A DNA stretch of 10,058 nt from Bacteroides sp. 43_108 (lineage in GTDB: Bacteria > Bacteroidota > Bacteroidia > Bacteroidales > Bacteroidaceae), in contig MNQS01000168.1 of assembly GCA_001915545.1 (NCBI GenBank), positions 1-10,058 of the forward strand. The letters run 5' to 3'. The notes beneath the pieces are model-generated. The model had not been told where the DNA came from and did not search any database. It saw only the letters and a list, made by a program, of their open reading frames with translations. The first letter of the stretch is position 1. Each line of letters starts with the position of its first letter. This document shows positions 1 to 5,710 of the stretch, in pieces. The position numbers were made by a program, and so were the translations under genes.

Positions 1-1
1 A

Positions 2-742
2 ATACTCTGTGTGGGCAACAATCCCGACCGTCAGAATATCTACGGGGCCGCTCTCGGTCTGTATAACTCCCGTATCGTGAAACTCATCAACAAGAAAGGG
101 ATGCTGAAGTCGTCGGTCATCATCGACGAGCTGCCCACGATTTATTTCAAGGGGTTGGACAACCTTATCGCCACCGCGCGAAGCAACAAGGTTGCCGTGT
201 GTCTGGGCTTTCAGGATTTCAGCCAGTTGGTGCGCGACTACGGTGATAAAGAAGCGAAGGTCGTGATGAACACCGTCGGCAATATCTTTTCCGGTCAGGT
301 GGTGGGTGAAACCGCCAAGACGCTTTCCGAACGCTTCGGTAAGGTGTTGCAGAAACGGCAGTCCATTTCCATCAACCGGCAGGATGTTTCCACCTCCATC
401 AACACGCAGATGGATTCACTCATCCCGCCGAGCAAGATTTCCGGCTTGACGCAGGGTATGTTTGTCGGTTCGGTATCCGACAACTTCAACGAGCGTATCG
501 AGCAGAAGATTTTCCATTGCGAGATTGTCGTGGATGCCGAGAAGGTGAAGCGCGAGGAGAAAGCCTACAAGAAAATCCCCGTCATTACCGACTTTACGGA
601 CGGGGACGGCAACGACCGCATGAAGGAAACGGTTCAGGCGAATTACAGGCGCATCAAGGAGGAAGTGAAGCAGATTGTTCAAGAGGAACTGGAACGTATC
701 GCAAATGATGAAAACTTGAAACACCTGTTGCAGCAGAAATAA
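2..742 (+). CDS. mobC: MobC/TraG-family type IV coupling protein, C-terminal part (5' cut by window edge)
   Basis: This is the last 246 residues of a VirD4/TraG-type coupling protein, the membrane ATPase that hands the relaxase-DNA complex to the conjugation pore. The frame is open to the window's left edge, and the GTG at 11 is internal, so the real start lies outside. Visible motifs are GNNPDRQNIYGAALGLYNSR at the start, a Walker B-like SSVIIDELPT encoded near 109-137, and the block ATARSNKVAVCLGFQDFSQL followed by RDYG, typical of the P-loop core of this family. The C-terminal third is charged and helical (about 530-740), as expected for the cytoplasmic tail. The Walker A motif is not in the window. 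The gene converges on the 837-1250 gene, with a palindromic terminator between them. The family call is confident; the symbol follows Bacteroides conjugative transposon usage. Confidence 0.88.
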   Translation: MLCVGNNPDRQNIYGAALGLYNSRIVKLINKKGMLKSSVIIDELPTIYFKGLDNLIATARSNKVAVCLGFQDFSQLVRDYGDKEAKVVMNTVGNIFSGQVVGETAKTLSERFGKVLQKRQSISINRQDVSTSINTQMDSLIPPSKISGLTQGMFVGSVSDNFNERIEQKIFHCEIVVDAEKVKREEKAYKKIPVITDFTDGDGNDRMKETVQANYRRIKEEVKQIVQEELERIANDENLKHLLQQK

Positions 743-760
743 CAGATTCCTTTATATATG

Positions 761-868
761 AAAAAGGGGATGTGTCAAAACACCCAAAATATGAAAATTA
801 CCCCTGTCACAGATATCTGTAGCAAGGGTAATTTTGTTAAAAAGAGAGTTTTGACACCCTCTTTTTAT
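761..868. terminator. Concentric palindrome, probable bidirectional terminator
   Basis: Three inverted-repeat pairs share one centre at 814.5. They are GTGTCAAAAC (772-781) with 848-857, AAAATTACCC (794-803) with 826-835, and the 12-bp palindrome ACAGATATCTGT (809-820). Outside the outer arms lie AAAAAGGGG (761-769) and CTCTTTTT (859-866), so a transcript in either direction meets a stem followed by a U-run. This suits a shared terminator between convergent genes. The right arm also encodes the last residues and supplies the stop of the 837-1250 gene. A remnant of a miniature mobile element is an alternative. Confidence 0.6.
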
Positions 869-1250
869 TCTCAGATTTGAGATGCTTGTTGATGGTGGTA
901 ATGGCAAGCGTCAGCAAATAATTTTTCAGCTCTGTATCGTCTTTAAGCAGTATGCTGTATTCTTCGGCAAACATTCTCAACAGTCTGGTTCTGAGTTTCG
1001 ACATTTCTTCACCGAAAGGTATCTGTCGGTTTTCTTGCCAATACTCAATCACTACGGAAGATACCAGCCACTTGAACTCGGATTTCATCTCTTTGCCGAG
1101 TTTCTTGAAGCGGATTTGTTCGCTAATTGGCGGCTCGTTGTATGGCATTATGTCTGCCGGGTCATAAACGGATATACTGCCGATACCATAATCCATGATT
1201 ATCGGTAAATCAGTTTTTACATCATTCTTATGTTTCTTCTTTTTAGCCAT
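837..1250 (-). CDS. Hypothetical basic 137-aa protein
   Basis: I do not recognise this protein. It begins with a lysine-rich tail (MAKKKKHK), followed by a loop-like region to about residue 45 (DYGIGSISVYDPADIMPYNEPPI). The rest is predicted helical (about 45-125), with a tryptophan-containing stretch at 60-72 and alternating charged and leucine residues at 80-125. There is no signal peptide or membrane segment. Its start lies 5 bp after the stop of the 2710-1256 gene, so the two are probably cotranscribed and may act together. The final residues (RVSKLSF) and the stop fall inside the concentric palindrome at 761-868, so the original C-terminus may have been replaced or extended. The small size and basic N-terminus would allow nucleic-acid binding, but nothing in the sequence shows it. 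Confidence 0.7.
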   Translation of the reverse strand: MAKKKKHKNDVKTDLPIIMDYGIGSISVYDPADIMPYNEPPISEQIRFKKLGKEMKSEFKWLVSSVVIEYWQENRQIPFGEEMSKLRTRLLRMFAEEYSILLKDDTELKNYLLTLAITTINKHLKSENKKRVSKLSF

Positions 1251-1255
1251 ACCCG

Positions 1256-2710
1256 TTATTGTTGCAGGAAACCTTTACCTTTATCAGTAAGATAGTATTT
1301 CTGTTGCGGACTCTTGGAGCCTATGGGATAAAGTGAAAGGACCAAACCGGAATTTATTGCCGGATGGATATAGTTCTTTAAGAAATTCCTTTTATCTTTC
1401 ATTCCCGTTTTCTCCATGATTTCTTTAGCAGAGAGAGTGTTGTTCCCAATAGCAGACAACAGTTTTCCTAACTGTGGGGTTACTGTGGGGTTACTATAGG
1501 GGTGCTGTGGGGGTGCTGTGGGGTCTTGTCCTACTGTAGTTCTTGTATAATGAAACACAATCCATACAGCATTGCCGTCGGTATGAAACTCCGGATCCGG
1601 AATACCGACACGGCGACATTCGTTTACCATAAGGGCTATGCCACGTCCCCAACTCTCCAATACTGCACTTTTGTACAGCACATTGGCTACTATCAGATTT
1701 TGTGGTTCGGAATTGTGGCCACCCAACAGTTTCTCAATGGTAATATCAGGCGGAAATGTTCCGCTGTTTTCAATCTCCACGCGGTCATCATAGATAGCAA
1801 TCCCGACTGAACTGCCGGGGCGATGGTAAACACGATGTGCAAAAGCATTTATGCAACATTCTCTCAATGCCTTATATGGCACATTCAGTTCCTCTTCTCT
1901 GTACAAACCTTCAATTTTACCGGAAAGGGACAAATGCTTGAAGAAAAATGCCATTGCAGCATCCAGCAAGTTGAATATATTGCCTGTCACACGCTGATTA
2001 TCTAAAAATTCATCTTTTGTCGTTCCTTTGAACCGGGCTAAACGGAGCAGACATTGGGGATAATGGTAGAAGTTCCGTCCGAATAGGACAACGGAAGCAT
2101 TGTTCAGCTTTCCATCATTCAACAAGTCAAATTTTTCAAGGATGGTTCGGACATCCTCCTGCATAGAACCTTCCGGCAAACGTCCGCCTCTGATTCCTCC
2201 ACGTACTGCGCCCAAGATTGCCGTTTCGTCAAGGTCGGATATTTTCAAGCCGGGATTTTGCATGGAATCCCAAGCATAGGTTCCGCCTCGCTGCATAACC
2301 AACAGGTTGTATATACCCTGCGGCATGGCAGATGTAACGCTCTCTATCCGTTGATAAGCCCTCCCCTTATAGGTGAACGGGCGCATATATCGTTGTTCTT
2401 CCGCTGATAAAGCTATAACACTTTTGTTCGTTCCCGGAATGTCTGTATAGGATATATCAATGGTCGCAAACGGCTCGATTCGTCTGATGGTTTCCGCAAT
2501 ATCGCGCTTCGTCTTGTCGCTCACTTCCTGACCGATAATCTTTCCCTTGTCGGTTACACCGAACAGCACCGTGCCGCCCGTACCGTTCAAGAAGGCACAA
2601 AGAGTTTCCATTCCACGCTCCAACTGCCCGGTAGTTTCTTTGAACTCAACTGTCCCGCCTTCGGCTCCGGCAATCAGTCCATTCAATATTTCGAGGTTAT
2701 CTATTTTCAT
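1256..2710 (-). CDS. AlbA_2/Schlafen-type regulator with GHKL ATPase-like domain (RecG-like transcriptional regulator family)
   Basis: The 484-aa protein has the layout of proteins usually annotated as 'ATP-binding protein' or 'RecG-like transcriptional regulator'. The N-terminal AlbA_2 domain (about 12-130) shows VEFKET at 21-26, followed by CAFLNGTGGTVLFGV and the KGRAYQRI stretch. The middle domain (about 270-375) resembles HATPase_c_4, with an N-box-like CCINAFAHRVYHRPG at 285-299, EIENSG at 312-317 and SWGRGI at 353-358. A proline-rich linker (394-413) leads to a winged-helix-like C-terminus (about 414-484). The linker is encoded by five 11-bp repeats. A -7 promoter motif lies about 20 bp upstream, and the small gene at 1250-837 follows 5 bp after the stop. 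The position between rteC and the mobilisation module suggests a regulatory or defence accessory. Biochemical activity in this family is poorly known, so I assign no reaction. Confidence 0.85.
   Translation of the reverse strand: MKIDNLEILNGLIAGAEGGTVEFKETTGQLERGMETLCAFLNGTGGTVLFGVTDKGKIIGQEVSDKTKRDIAETIRRIEPFATIDISYTDIPGTNKSVIALSAEEQRYMRPFTYKGRAYQRIESVTSAMPQGIYNLLVMQRGGTYAWDSMQNPGLKISDLDETAILGAVRGGIRGGRLPEGSMQEDVRTILEKFDLLNDGKLNNASVVLFGRNFYHYPQCLLRLARFKGTTKDEFLDNQRVTGNIFNLLDAAMAFFFKHLSLSGKIEGLYREEELNVPYKALRECCINAFAHRVYHRPGSSVGIAIYDDRVEIENSGTFPPDITIEKLLGGHNSEPQNLIVANVLYKSAVLESWGRGIALMVNECRRVGIPDPEFHTDGNAVWIVFHYTRTTVGQDPTAPPQHPYSNPTVTPQLGKLLSAIGNNTLSAKEIMEKTGMKDKRNFLKNYIHPAINSGLVLSLYPIGSKSPQQKYYLTDKGKGFLQQ
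1471..1525. repeat. Five 11-bp tandem repeats inside the AlbA_2-family gene
   Basis: The units on the + strand are ACTGTGGGGTT (1471-1481), the same again (1482-1492), ACTATAGGGGT (1493-1503), GCTGTGGGGGT (1504-1514) and GCTGTGGGGTC (1515-1525). The array encodes the Thr/Pro/Gln linker between the ATPase-like and winged-helix parts. Because 11 is not a multiple of 3, gain or loss of one unit would shift the frame. Confidence 0.85.
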
Positions 2711-2730
2711 CCGTCATTGATTAATACTTG

Positions 2731-2738
2731 CAAAGTTA
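2731..2738 (-). promoter_or_regulatory. Bacteroidetes -7 promoter element for the AlbA_2-family gene
   Basis: Read on the minus strand this is TAACTTTG, matching the Bacteroides TAnnTTTG consensus, about 20 bp before the ATG at 2710. The flanking 13 bp on the + strand (TTGCAAAGTTAAT) recur identically at 4360-4372. I see no good -33 TTTG. Confidence 0.5.
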
Positions 2739-2787
2739 ATGATTTTAATCGGCTTTCCGGCAGATAATAGAGTGATTGTAAATGAAG

Positions 2788-2824
2788 AAGGATAAGAAAC
2801 CGTATAATCCGGCCGCTTATCCTT
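2788..2824 (-). terminator. Possible rteC terminator hairpin
   Basis: AAGGATAAG (2788-2796) is complementary to CTTATCCTT (2816-2824), a perfect 9-bp stem with a 19-nt loop that contains a further CCG/CGG pair. It lies 15 bp beyond the rteC stop. On the minus strand the stem is followed by a pyrimidine-rich but interrupted tract, so termination is plausible, not certain. Confidence 0.4.
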
Positions 2825-2838
2825 TGTTTGGCATTCGT

Positions 2839-3450
2839 TTATCTCCTCATCCGCTCCAATTCATCGTCATGTCGCATCTTCGCGTTCAGTTTGTCCTGCA
2901 TCTTTTCAAGGAAGTAGGTGCGACTGTCGCTTTTCCTGCGTTTGATGTCCGTATAGAAGCGGTAGCAGTCTTTGGACTCCACACCGAAAAAGGAATAGAG
3001 GACAGGAGCAAGCTCTTTCAGCGAAGCCTTGCCGCCATTGATGCAGCCGGTGGCGTAGAGGGCATAGATTAGTTCTACCAACTCGACGGCATTACCGGTC
3101 CATTGCAAGGCTGGGACTGTGGCTTTGGTTTCGGATGTGGATGTTAGTGGTGGCACGGAGGTAATTGCAGAAGCGGATACTATCTTCTGCATCTTTCGGA
3201 TGAAGGATAACGCCTTGCGGATATACACAGTGACGACATTCTCCTCCGATACCGACAAGTTCTGTGGATGGTGCTGTAATTCGATTTCGGCAAAAGCCAA
3301 CGCCACAATAATATGCTTGGCATCATTGCCGCCGTAGCACAGGTTTATTACTTCCTGCACGAATCCGCCGTATGCCGTTTCCGTGCTACCGTTGTCTTTT
3401 CCGTTTATCATGGCGAAAAACTGTGTTTCCGCCAGTATGAGATGGTTCAT
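2839..3450 (-). CDS. rteC: RteC-family regulator of conjugative transposon excision
   Basis: This 203-aa protein matches the RteC family. In CTnDOT, RteC is the DNA-binding activator made after RteA/RteB signalling, and it turns on the excision operon. The N-terminal part (about 1-90) is helical. A Ser/Thr/Pro-rich linker follows (about 91-114), then the recognisable C-terminal domain (about 115-195) starting LQWTGNAVELVELIYALYAT, with GCINGGKASLKELA and the basic segment DIKRRKSDSRTYFLEKM, consistent with a winged helix. The ATG at 3450 has little Shine-Dalgarno character, which is normal in Bacteroidetes. It is the third member of the rteA-rteB-rteC order, separated here by a RibD-like gene. 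The 246-bp upstream region holds palindromic sites and promoter candidates, listed separately. Confidence 0.88.
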   Translation of the reverse strand: MNHLILAETQFFAMINGKDNGSTETAYGGFVQEVINLCYGGNDAKHIIVALAFAEIELQHHPQNLSVSEENVVTVYIRKALSFIRKMQKIVSASAITSVPPLTSTSETKATVPALQWTGNAVELVELIYALYATGCINGGKASLKELAPVLYSFFGVESKDCYRFYTDIKRRKSDSRTYFLEKMQDKLNAKMRHDDELERMRR

Positions 3451-3482
3451 TATCTTTTCTGTTTTGAGGGTTTACACTTGTT

Positions 3483-3504
3483 TATCAGTGTGCGCACACT
3501 GATA
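3483..3504. promoter_or_regulatory. 22-bp perfect palindrome in the rteC 5' region
   Basis: The left half TATCAGTGTGC (3483-3493) is the exact reverse complement of 3494-3504, with no central gap. It ends 33 bp before the rteC ATG and overlaps the start point expected from the sigma54-like promoter at 3510-3525. It could be an operator for a dimeric repressor. In RNA it could be a 9-bp stem with a GCGC loop that protects or attenuates the message. No second copy is visible in the window. Confidence 0.6.
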
Positions 3505-3509
3505 TATGG

Positions 3510-3525
3510 TGCAAATCATAGCCCT
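3510..3525 (-). promoter_or_regulatory. Sigma54-like -24/-12 promoter candidate for rteC
   Basis: On the minus strand, AGG at 3525-3523 and TTGCA at 3514-3510 place the invariant GG and GC exactly 10 bp apart, as in the sigma54 consensus. The intermediate bases of the -24 box do not match well. The three palindromes at 3625-3694 would lie roughly 125-195 bp upstream of the start point, the usual distance for an NtrC-type activator. An alternative is an ordinary -7 box, TATTTTTG, at 3592-3585. Confidence 0.35.
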
Positions 3526-3624
3526 AAACACGAGAAAAGATTGTGAGAAAATTGTACTACATTGTTTTTCAGAAAGATAAAATTCAAAAATAATTTTATC
3601 CTTGATTGCATCCCTTGTGAAATG

Positions 3625-3694
3625 TGTTCAGATTCTGAACATGTGTTCACTTTCTGAGCACGGAAATCCCGCCAAGATGTTCATAATCTGAACA
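3625..3694. promoter_or_regulatory. Three TGTTCA-N5-TGAACA palindromes, candidate RteB sites upstream of rteC
   Basis: Three 17-bp sites are seen. Site 1 (3625-3641) is TGTTCAGATTCTGAACA, a perfect palindrome around one central base. Site 2 (3644-3660) is TGTTCACTTTCTGAGCA. Site 3 (3678-3694) is TGTTCATAATCTGAACA. They lie between the RibD-like gene and the rteC promoter region, and start 19 and 34 bp apart. RteB is known to activate rteC; that these are its sites is inferred from position and symmetry. Confidence 0.6.
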
Positions 3695-3696
3695 TT

Positions 3697-4110
3697 TTAT
3701 GCCCGTGGCTCTTTATGATAGGTAAGCCGGATTACTCCGTCCCTATAAGTTTTGTTCTCCATAAGCCGCCAGTCATTCATAGGTAGTGCTGACTTGAAAA
3801 AATGCGCTCCGTTTCCGTCGATGGTTGGAACAACGTATAGTATGATTTCATCTATCACGTTCATCCGTAACAGTCCGTTGGCATATTCGGTATTCCCGGC
3901 AGTTACTTCCAACAAATGGCAAATGCTTCCACCTTCCTCCCTCCATTCTTGAAGTACGGATACCGAATAGTCGGATGTCAGCTTATACAGGGCATTGGCA
4001 CGTATTTCATCCATACCGTAATCTTCGGTTTGAAGCAACCGCTTCCGGGGATGCAGTTTCATCGGACAGCCATCTATTGAGATAACGGCAAGTAATTGTA
4101 TTTTCGCCAT
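3697..4110 (-). CDS. RibD C-terminal/dihydrofolate-reductase-like protein
   Basis: This 137-aa protein belongs to the RibD_C/DHFR-like fold. It shows the N-terminal strand IQLLAVISIDG (4-14), then at 78-105 NGLLRMNVIDEIILYVVPTI and DGNGAHFF, the usual 'L-x-x-x-LIDE-L-x-x-x-P' ending, and GVIRLTYHK near the C-terminus. It is shorter than typical RibD_C domains (about 170-200 residues), and the usual glycine-rich NADPH loop is not evident (the nearest is REEGGSI at 57-63). Cofactor binding and substrate are therefore uncertain. Similar short proteins near rte genes in Bacteroidales elements fit my recollection. The frame is open up to 4245, but the ATG at 4110 is chosen because a terminator hairpin lies at 4139-4169, the upstream codons overlie an RNA fold, and an AGGAAAG stretch sits before 4110. 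An RNA leader probably controls it. Confidence 0.75.
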   Translation of the reverse strand: MAKIQLLAVISIDGCPMKLHPRKRLLQTEDYGMDEIRANALYKLTSDYSVSVLQEWREEGGSICHLLEVTAGNTEYANGLLRMNVIDEIILYVVPTIDGNGAHFFKSALPMNDWRLMENKTYRDGVIRLTYHKEPRA

Positions 4111-4136
4111 AACGTATTTTCTTTCCTTTTTGGCGA
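4104..4136 (-). promoter_or_regulatory. Start-codon hairpin of the RibD-like gene
   Basis: In the minus-strand RNA, UCGCCA (4136-4131) pairs perfectly with UGGCGA (4109-4104), which includes the UG of the AUG start. The purine-rich AAGGAAAG ribosome-binding stretch lies in the loop. Such a stem could limit translation. Six base pairs across a 21-nt loop are modest support. Confidence 0.35.
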
Positions 4137-4138
4137 GG

Positions 4139-4169
4139 CAAAAAAGTAGCGTGCAATTCACACTACTTT
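4139..4169 (-). terminator. Intrinsic terminator in the leader of the RibD-like gene
   Basis: On the minus strand, AAAGTAG (4169-4163) pairs with CTACTTT (4149-4143). After one mismatch, GTG pairs with CAC (4161-4159 with 4153-4151) inside. Six T residues (4145-4140) follow or overlap the 3' arm. It lies 29 bp upstream of the gene's ATG, so it would end transcription before the gene unless it is prevented from forming. Its loop and arms can alternatively pair with 4220-4207. Confidence 0.65.
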
Positions 4170-4289
4170 CAAGCGATGGCTCTGGTAAAGCCTTTACGGA
4201 GAGTACGTGAATGCACGCTATGCGTAAGCATAGCATAAGCATCACGCAATCGTCTCCGTAGTTTCAATTTACCAGATTTTCGCTCGAAA
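4167..4289 (-). ncRNA. Long multi-helix structured RNA (candidate riboswitch, attenuator or small RNA)
   Basis: Read on the minus strand, five nested helices are complementary. P0 is 4289-4280 with 4176-4167 (10 bp, one G-U); P1 is 4276-4268 with 4189-4181 (9 bp); P2 is 4260-4253 with 4202-4195 (8 bp). P3 is 4248-4239 with 4214-4204 (10 bp, one bulge, one G-U); P4 is GCTATGC/GCATAGC, 4234-4228 with 4223-4217, closing a 4-nt loop. Together they make 44 pairs in 123 nt. The G-U pairs hold only in minus-strand RNA, which favours that strand. A -7 promoter box lies upstream (4370-4363), and a terminator and a gene start lie downstream. A further small hairpin GGCGA/TCGCC is at 4339-4335 with 4322-4318. 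I do not recognise a named RNA class. Confidence 0.6.
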
Positions 4290-4362
4290 CGCCTTGCGGT
4301 CTTATGTCTATATCATCGGCGAAAAGTTACCCGATCGCCTGCTATTTTCTGAAATACAATTG

Positions 4363-4370
4363 CAAAGTTA
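4363..4370 (-). promoter_or_regulatory. Bacteroidetes -7 promoter element for the RNA leader and RibD-like gene
   Basis: The minus strand reads TAACTTTG, a match to TAnnTTTG, 33 bp beyond the rteB stop. The expected start near 4357 gives a leader of about 247 nt before the ATG at 4110, covering the fold and terminator. The same 13-bp context occurs before the AlbA_2-family gene. A clear -33 box is not seen. Confidence 0.5.
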
Positions 4371-4402
4371 ATCAATTATTGCCATTTACAGCCATACTCC
4401 GG

Positions 4403-5710
4403 TCAGTTTTCTTCATTCAATCCATACTCTACCAATTTATTATACAGCGTTGTCCTGCCGATACCCAGTATCTTTGCAGCCATTTTCTTGTTACCGGCTG
4501 CTTGTTTCAAAGCACGCAGGATACGTCCTCTTTCTTCATCCCCGCTCTTCAATGTAAAACAAGCGGAAGTAGCGGACGGTTCATTGTCAAGTTCCAAATC
4601 GGCTTCGGTTATCATATCGCCTTCTGATTGCAGGACTGCCGTCTGTATCTTCTGTTTCAACTCGCGCACGTTGCCCGGCCACGCATGGGCGAGCAGGGCA
4701 TTACGGGCAGATGCGGCAAACCCTTTTACTTCACGTTCCAACTCACGGTTTGCCATTTCACGGAAGAACTCGGCCAATGGCATGATGTCTTCCGGGCAGT
4801 CGCGCAAGGGCGGCATGGTTATCACATACTCCTGCAAGCGATAGAGCAAATCCTGCCGGAACCGCTTTTCCGTTACGGCTTTCTGCAAATCCTCGTTGGT
4901 TGCAGCCACTATCCTCACGTTGGCTGTTTTGTCCTCCTTTGCTCCGACGGGACGGTAACGGCGTTCCTGTATGGCGCGGAGCAGCATCTGTTGCATCTCC
5001 ATTGTTAGGTTGCCCACTTCGTCAAGGAACAGCGTGCCGCCATCCGCTTCCAGAAAATACCCCGTCTTGTTTGCTTCGGCACCCGTAAACGCGCCCTTGA
5101 CGTGTCCGAAGAAGGCGGATTGTATCAATGACGGGGACAAGGCTCCGCAGTCTACTGCCACAAAAGGTTTATCGGCAAGTTTGCTTTGTTGGTGTATATG
5201 TTGTGCGATATGTTCCTTGCCCGTACCGTTCTCGCCCAGTATCAGCACGCTCATCCGGGTGGTGGCTACAAGGCGCACACGTTTCTTGATTTTCTGATAG
5301 GCTTCGCCCTGCCGGACGAATATCGGAATGTTCCATTGTAGTCGCTTTTCATGTTCTTTTTGCAGGGTGCGGATAAGCGGTATCAGTTTATCCTCCAACA
5401 ACTGTTTCTGTATGTAATCCTTTGAGCCGAGCTTCATACTTTCCACTGCCGTATGCACCTCCCCGTAATTGGTCATAACGATAAACACCTGTTGTTTGTC
5501 GTTGGCACGCATCCACCGTAACAACTCTATGCTTTCACCGTCGGGGAGGCGTAGGTCGGCAACGACAATATCATCCACCTCTGACTTTGCCAATAGTTTC
5601 TTGGCAGTGGCAAGATTATATGCAGACATAGTATCGAAGCTGTCTTTCTTCAGCAGGTTGCAGACATAATCGTTATAGACGGGGTTGTCCTCAATCACAA
5701 ATACTTTCAT
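4403..5710 (-). CDS. rteB: RteB, NtrC-type response regulator
   Basis: The 435-aa protein has three parts. The receiver domain (about 1-118) has acidic E7/D8, phospho-acceptor D52 in VVADLRLP, T80 and K102. The sigma54-activator AAA+ domain (about 133-365) has Walker A GENGTGKE (159-166), GAFTGA (206-211), Walker B GGTLFLDEV (224-232) and the WPGNVREL block (344-351). A Fis-type helix-turn-helix (about 395-430) ends in GIGRTTLYNKLVEYGL. In CTnDOT, RteB is the partner of RteA and activates rteC. The intact GAFTGA loop implies contact with sigma54, matching the promoter candidate before rteC. The ATG at 5710 is preferred over one 27 bp upstream because it follows an AAAGGAGGT sequence and begins the canonical MKVFVIEDNP. 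It overlaps the last 20 bp of rteA, indicating coupled translation. Confidence 0.92.
   Translation of the reverse strand: MKVFVIEDNPVYNDYVCNLLKKDSFDTMSAYNLATAKKLLAKSEVDDIVVADLRLPDGESIELLRWMRANDKQQVFIVMTNYGEVHTAVESMKLGSKDYIQKQLLEDKLIPLIRTLQKEHEKRLQWNIPIFVRQGEAYQKIKKRVRLVATTRMSVLILGENGTGKEHIAQHIHQQSKLADKPFVAVDCGALSPSLIQSAFFGHVKGAFTGAEANKTGYFLEADGGTLFLDEVGNLTMEMQQMLLRAIQERRYRPVGAKEDKTANVRIVAATNEDLQKAVTEKRFRQDLLYRLQEYVITMPPLRDCPEDIMPLAEFFREMANRELEREVKGFAASARNALLAHAWPGNVRELKQKIQTAVLQSEGDMITEADLELDNEPSATSACFTLKSGDEERGRILRALKQAAGNKKMAAKILGIGRTTLYNKLVEYGLNEEN

Noticed and set aside
416..724. 102-codon minus-strand frame inside mobC
   Set aside because: Antisense to a recognisable coupling-protein domain; leucine/valine-rich shadow.
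1471..1525. CRISPR array
   Set aside because: Units are 11 bp and directly adjacent, with no spacers; this is a coding minisatellite.
2782..3072. 96-codon + strand frame overlapping rteC
   Set aside because: Lies opposite the conserved RteC C-terminal domain; no family features.
4111..4245. N-terminal 45-residue extension of the RibD-like protein (start at 4245)
   Set aside because: The frame is open, but it crosses the structured RNA and an intrinsic terminator, is Cys/Leu-rich without a domain, and MAKIQLLAVISIDG at 4110 is the natural domain start.
4167..4289. Integron attC site, retron msd or group II intron piece
   Set aside because: No integrase core-site pair at the ends, no reverse transcriptase gene nearby, and the placement between promoter, terminator and ATG fits a leader RNA better.
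4628..5008. 126-codon + strand frame opposite rteB
   Set aside because: Shadow of the well-supported rteB AAA+ domain; Cys/His-rich antisense composition with no motif.
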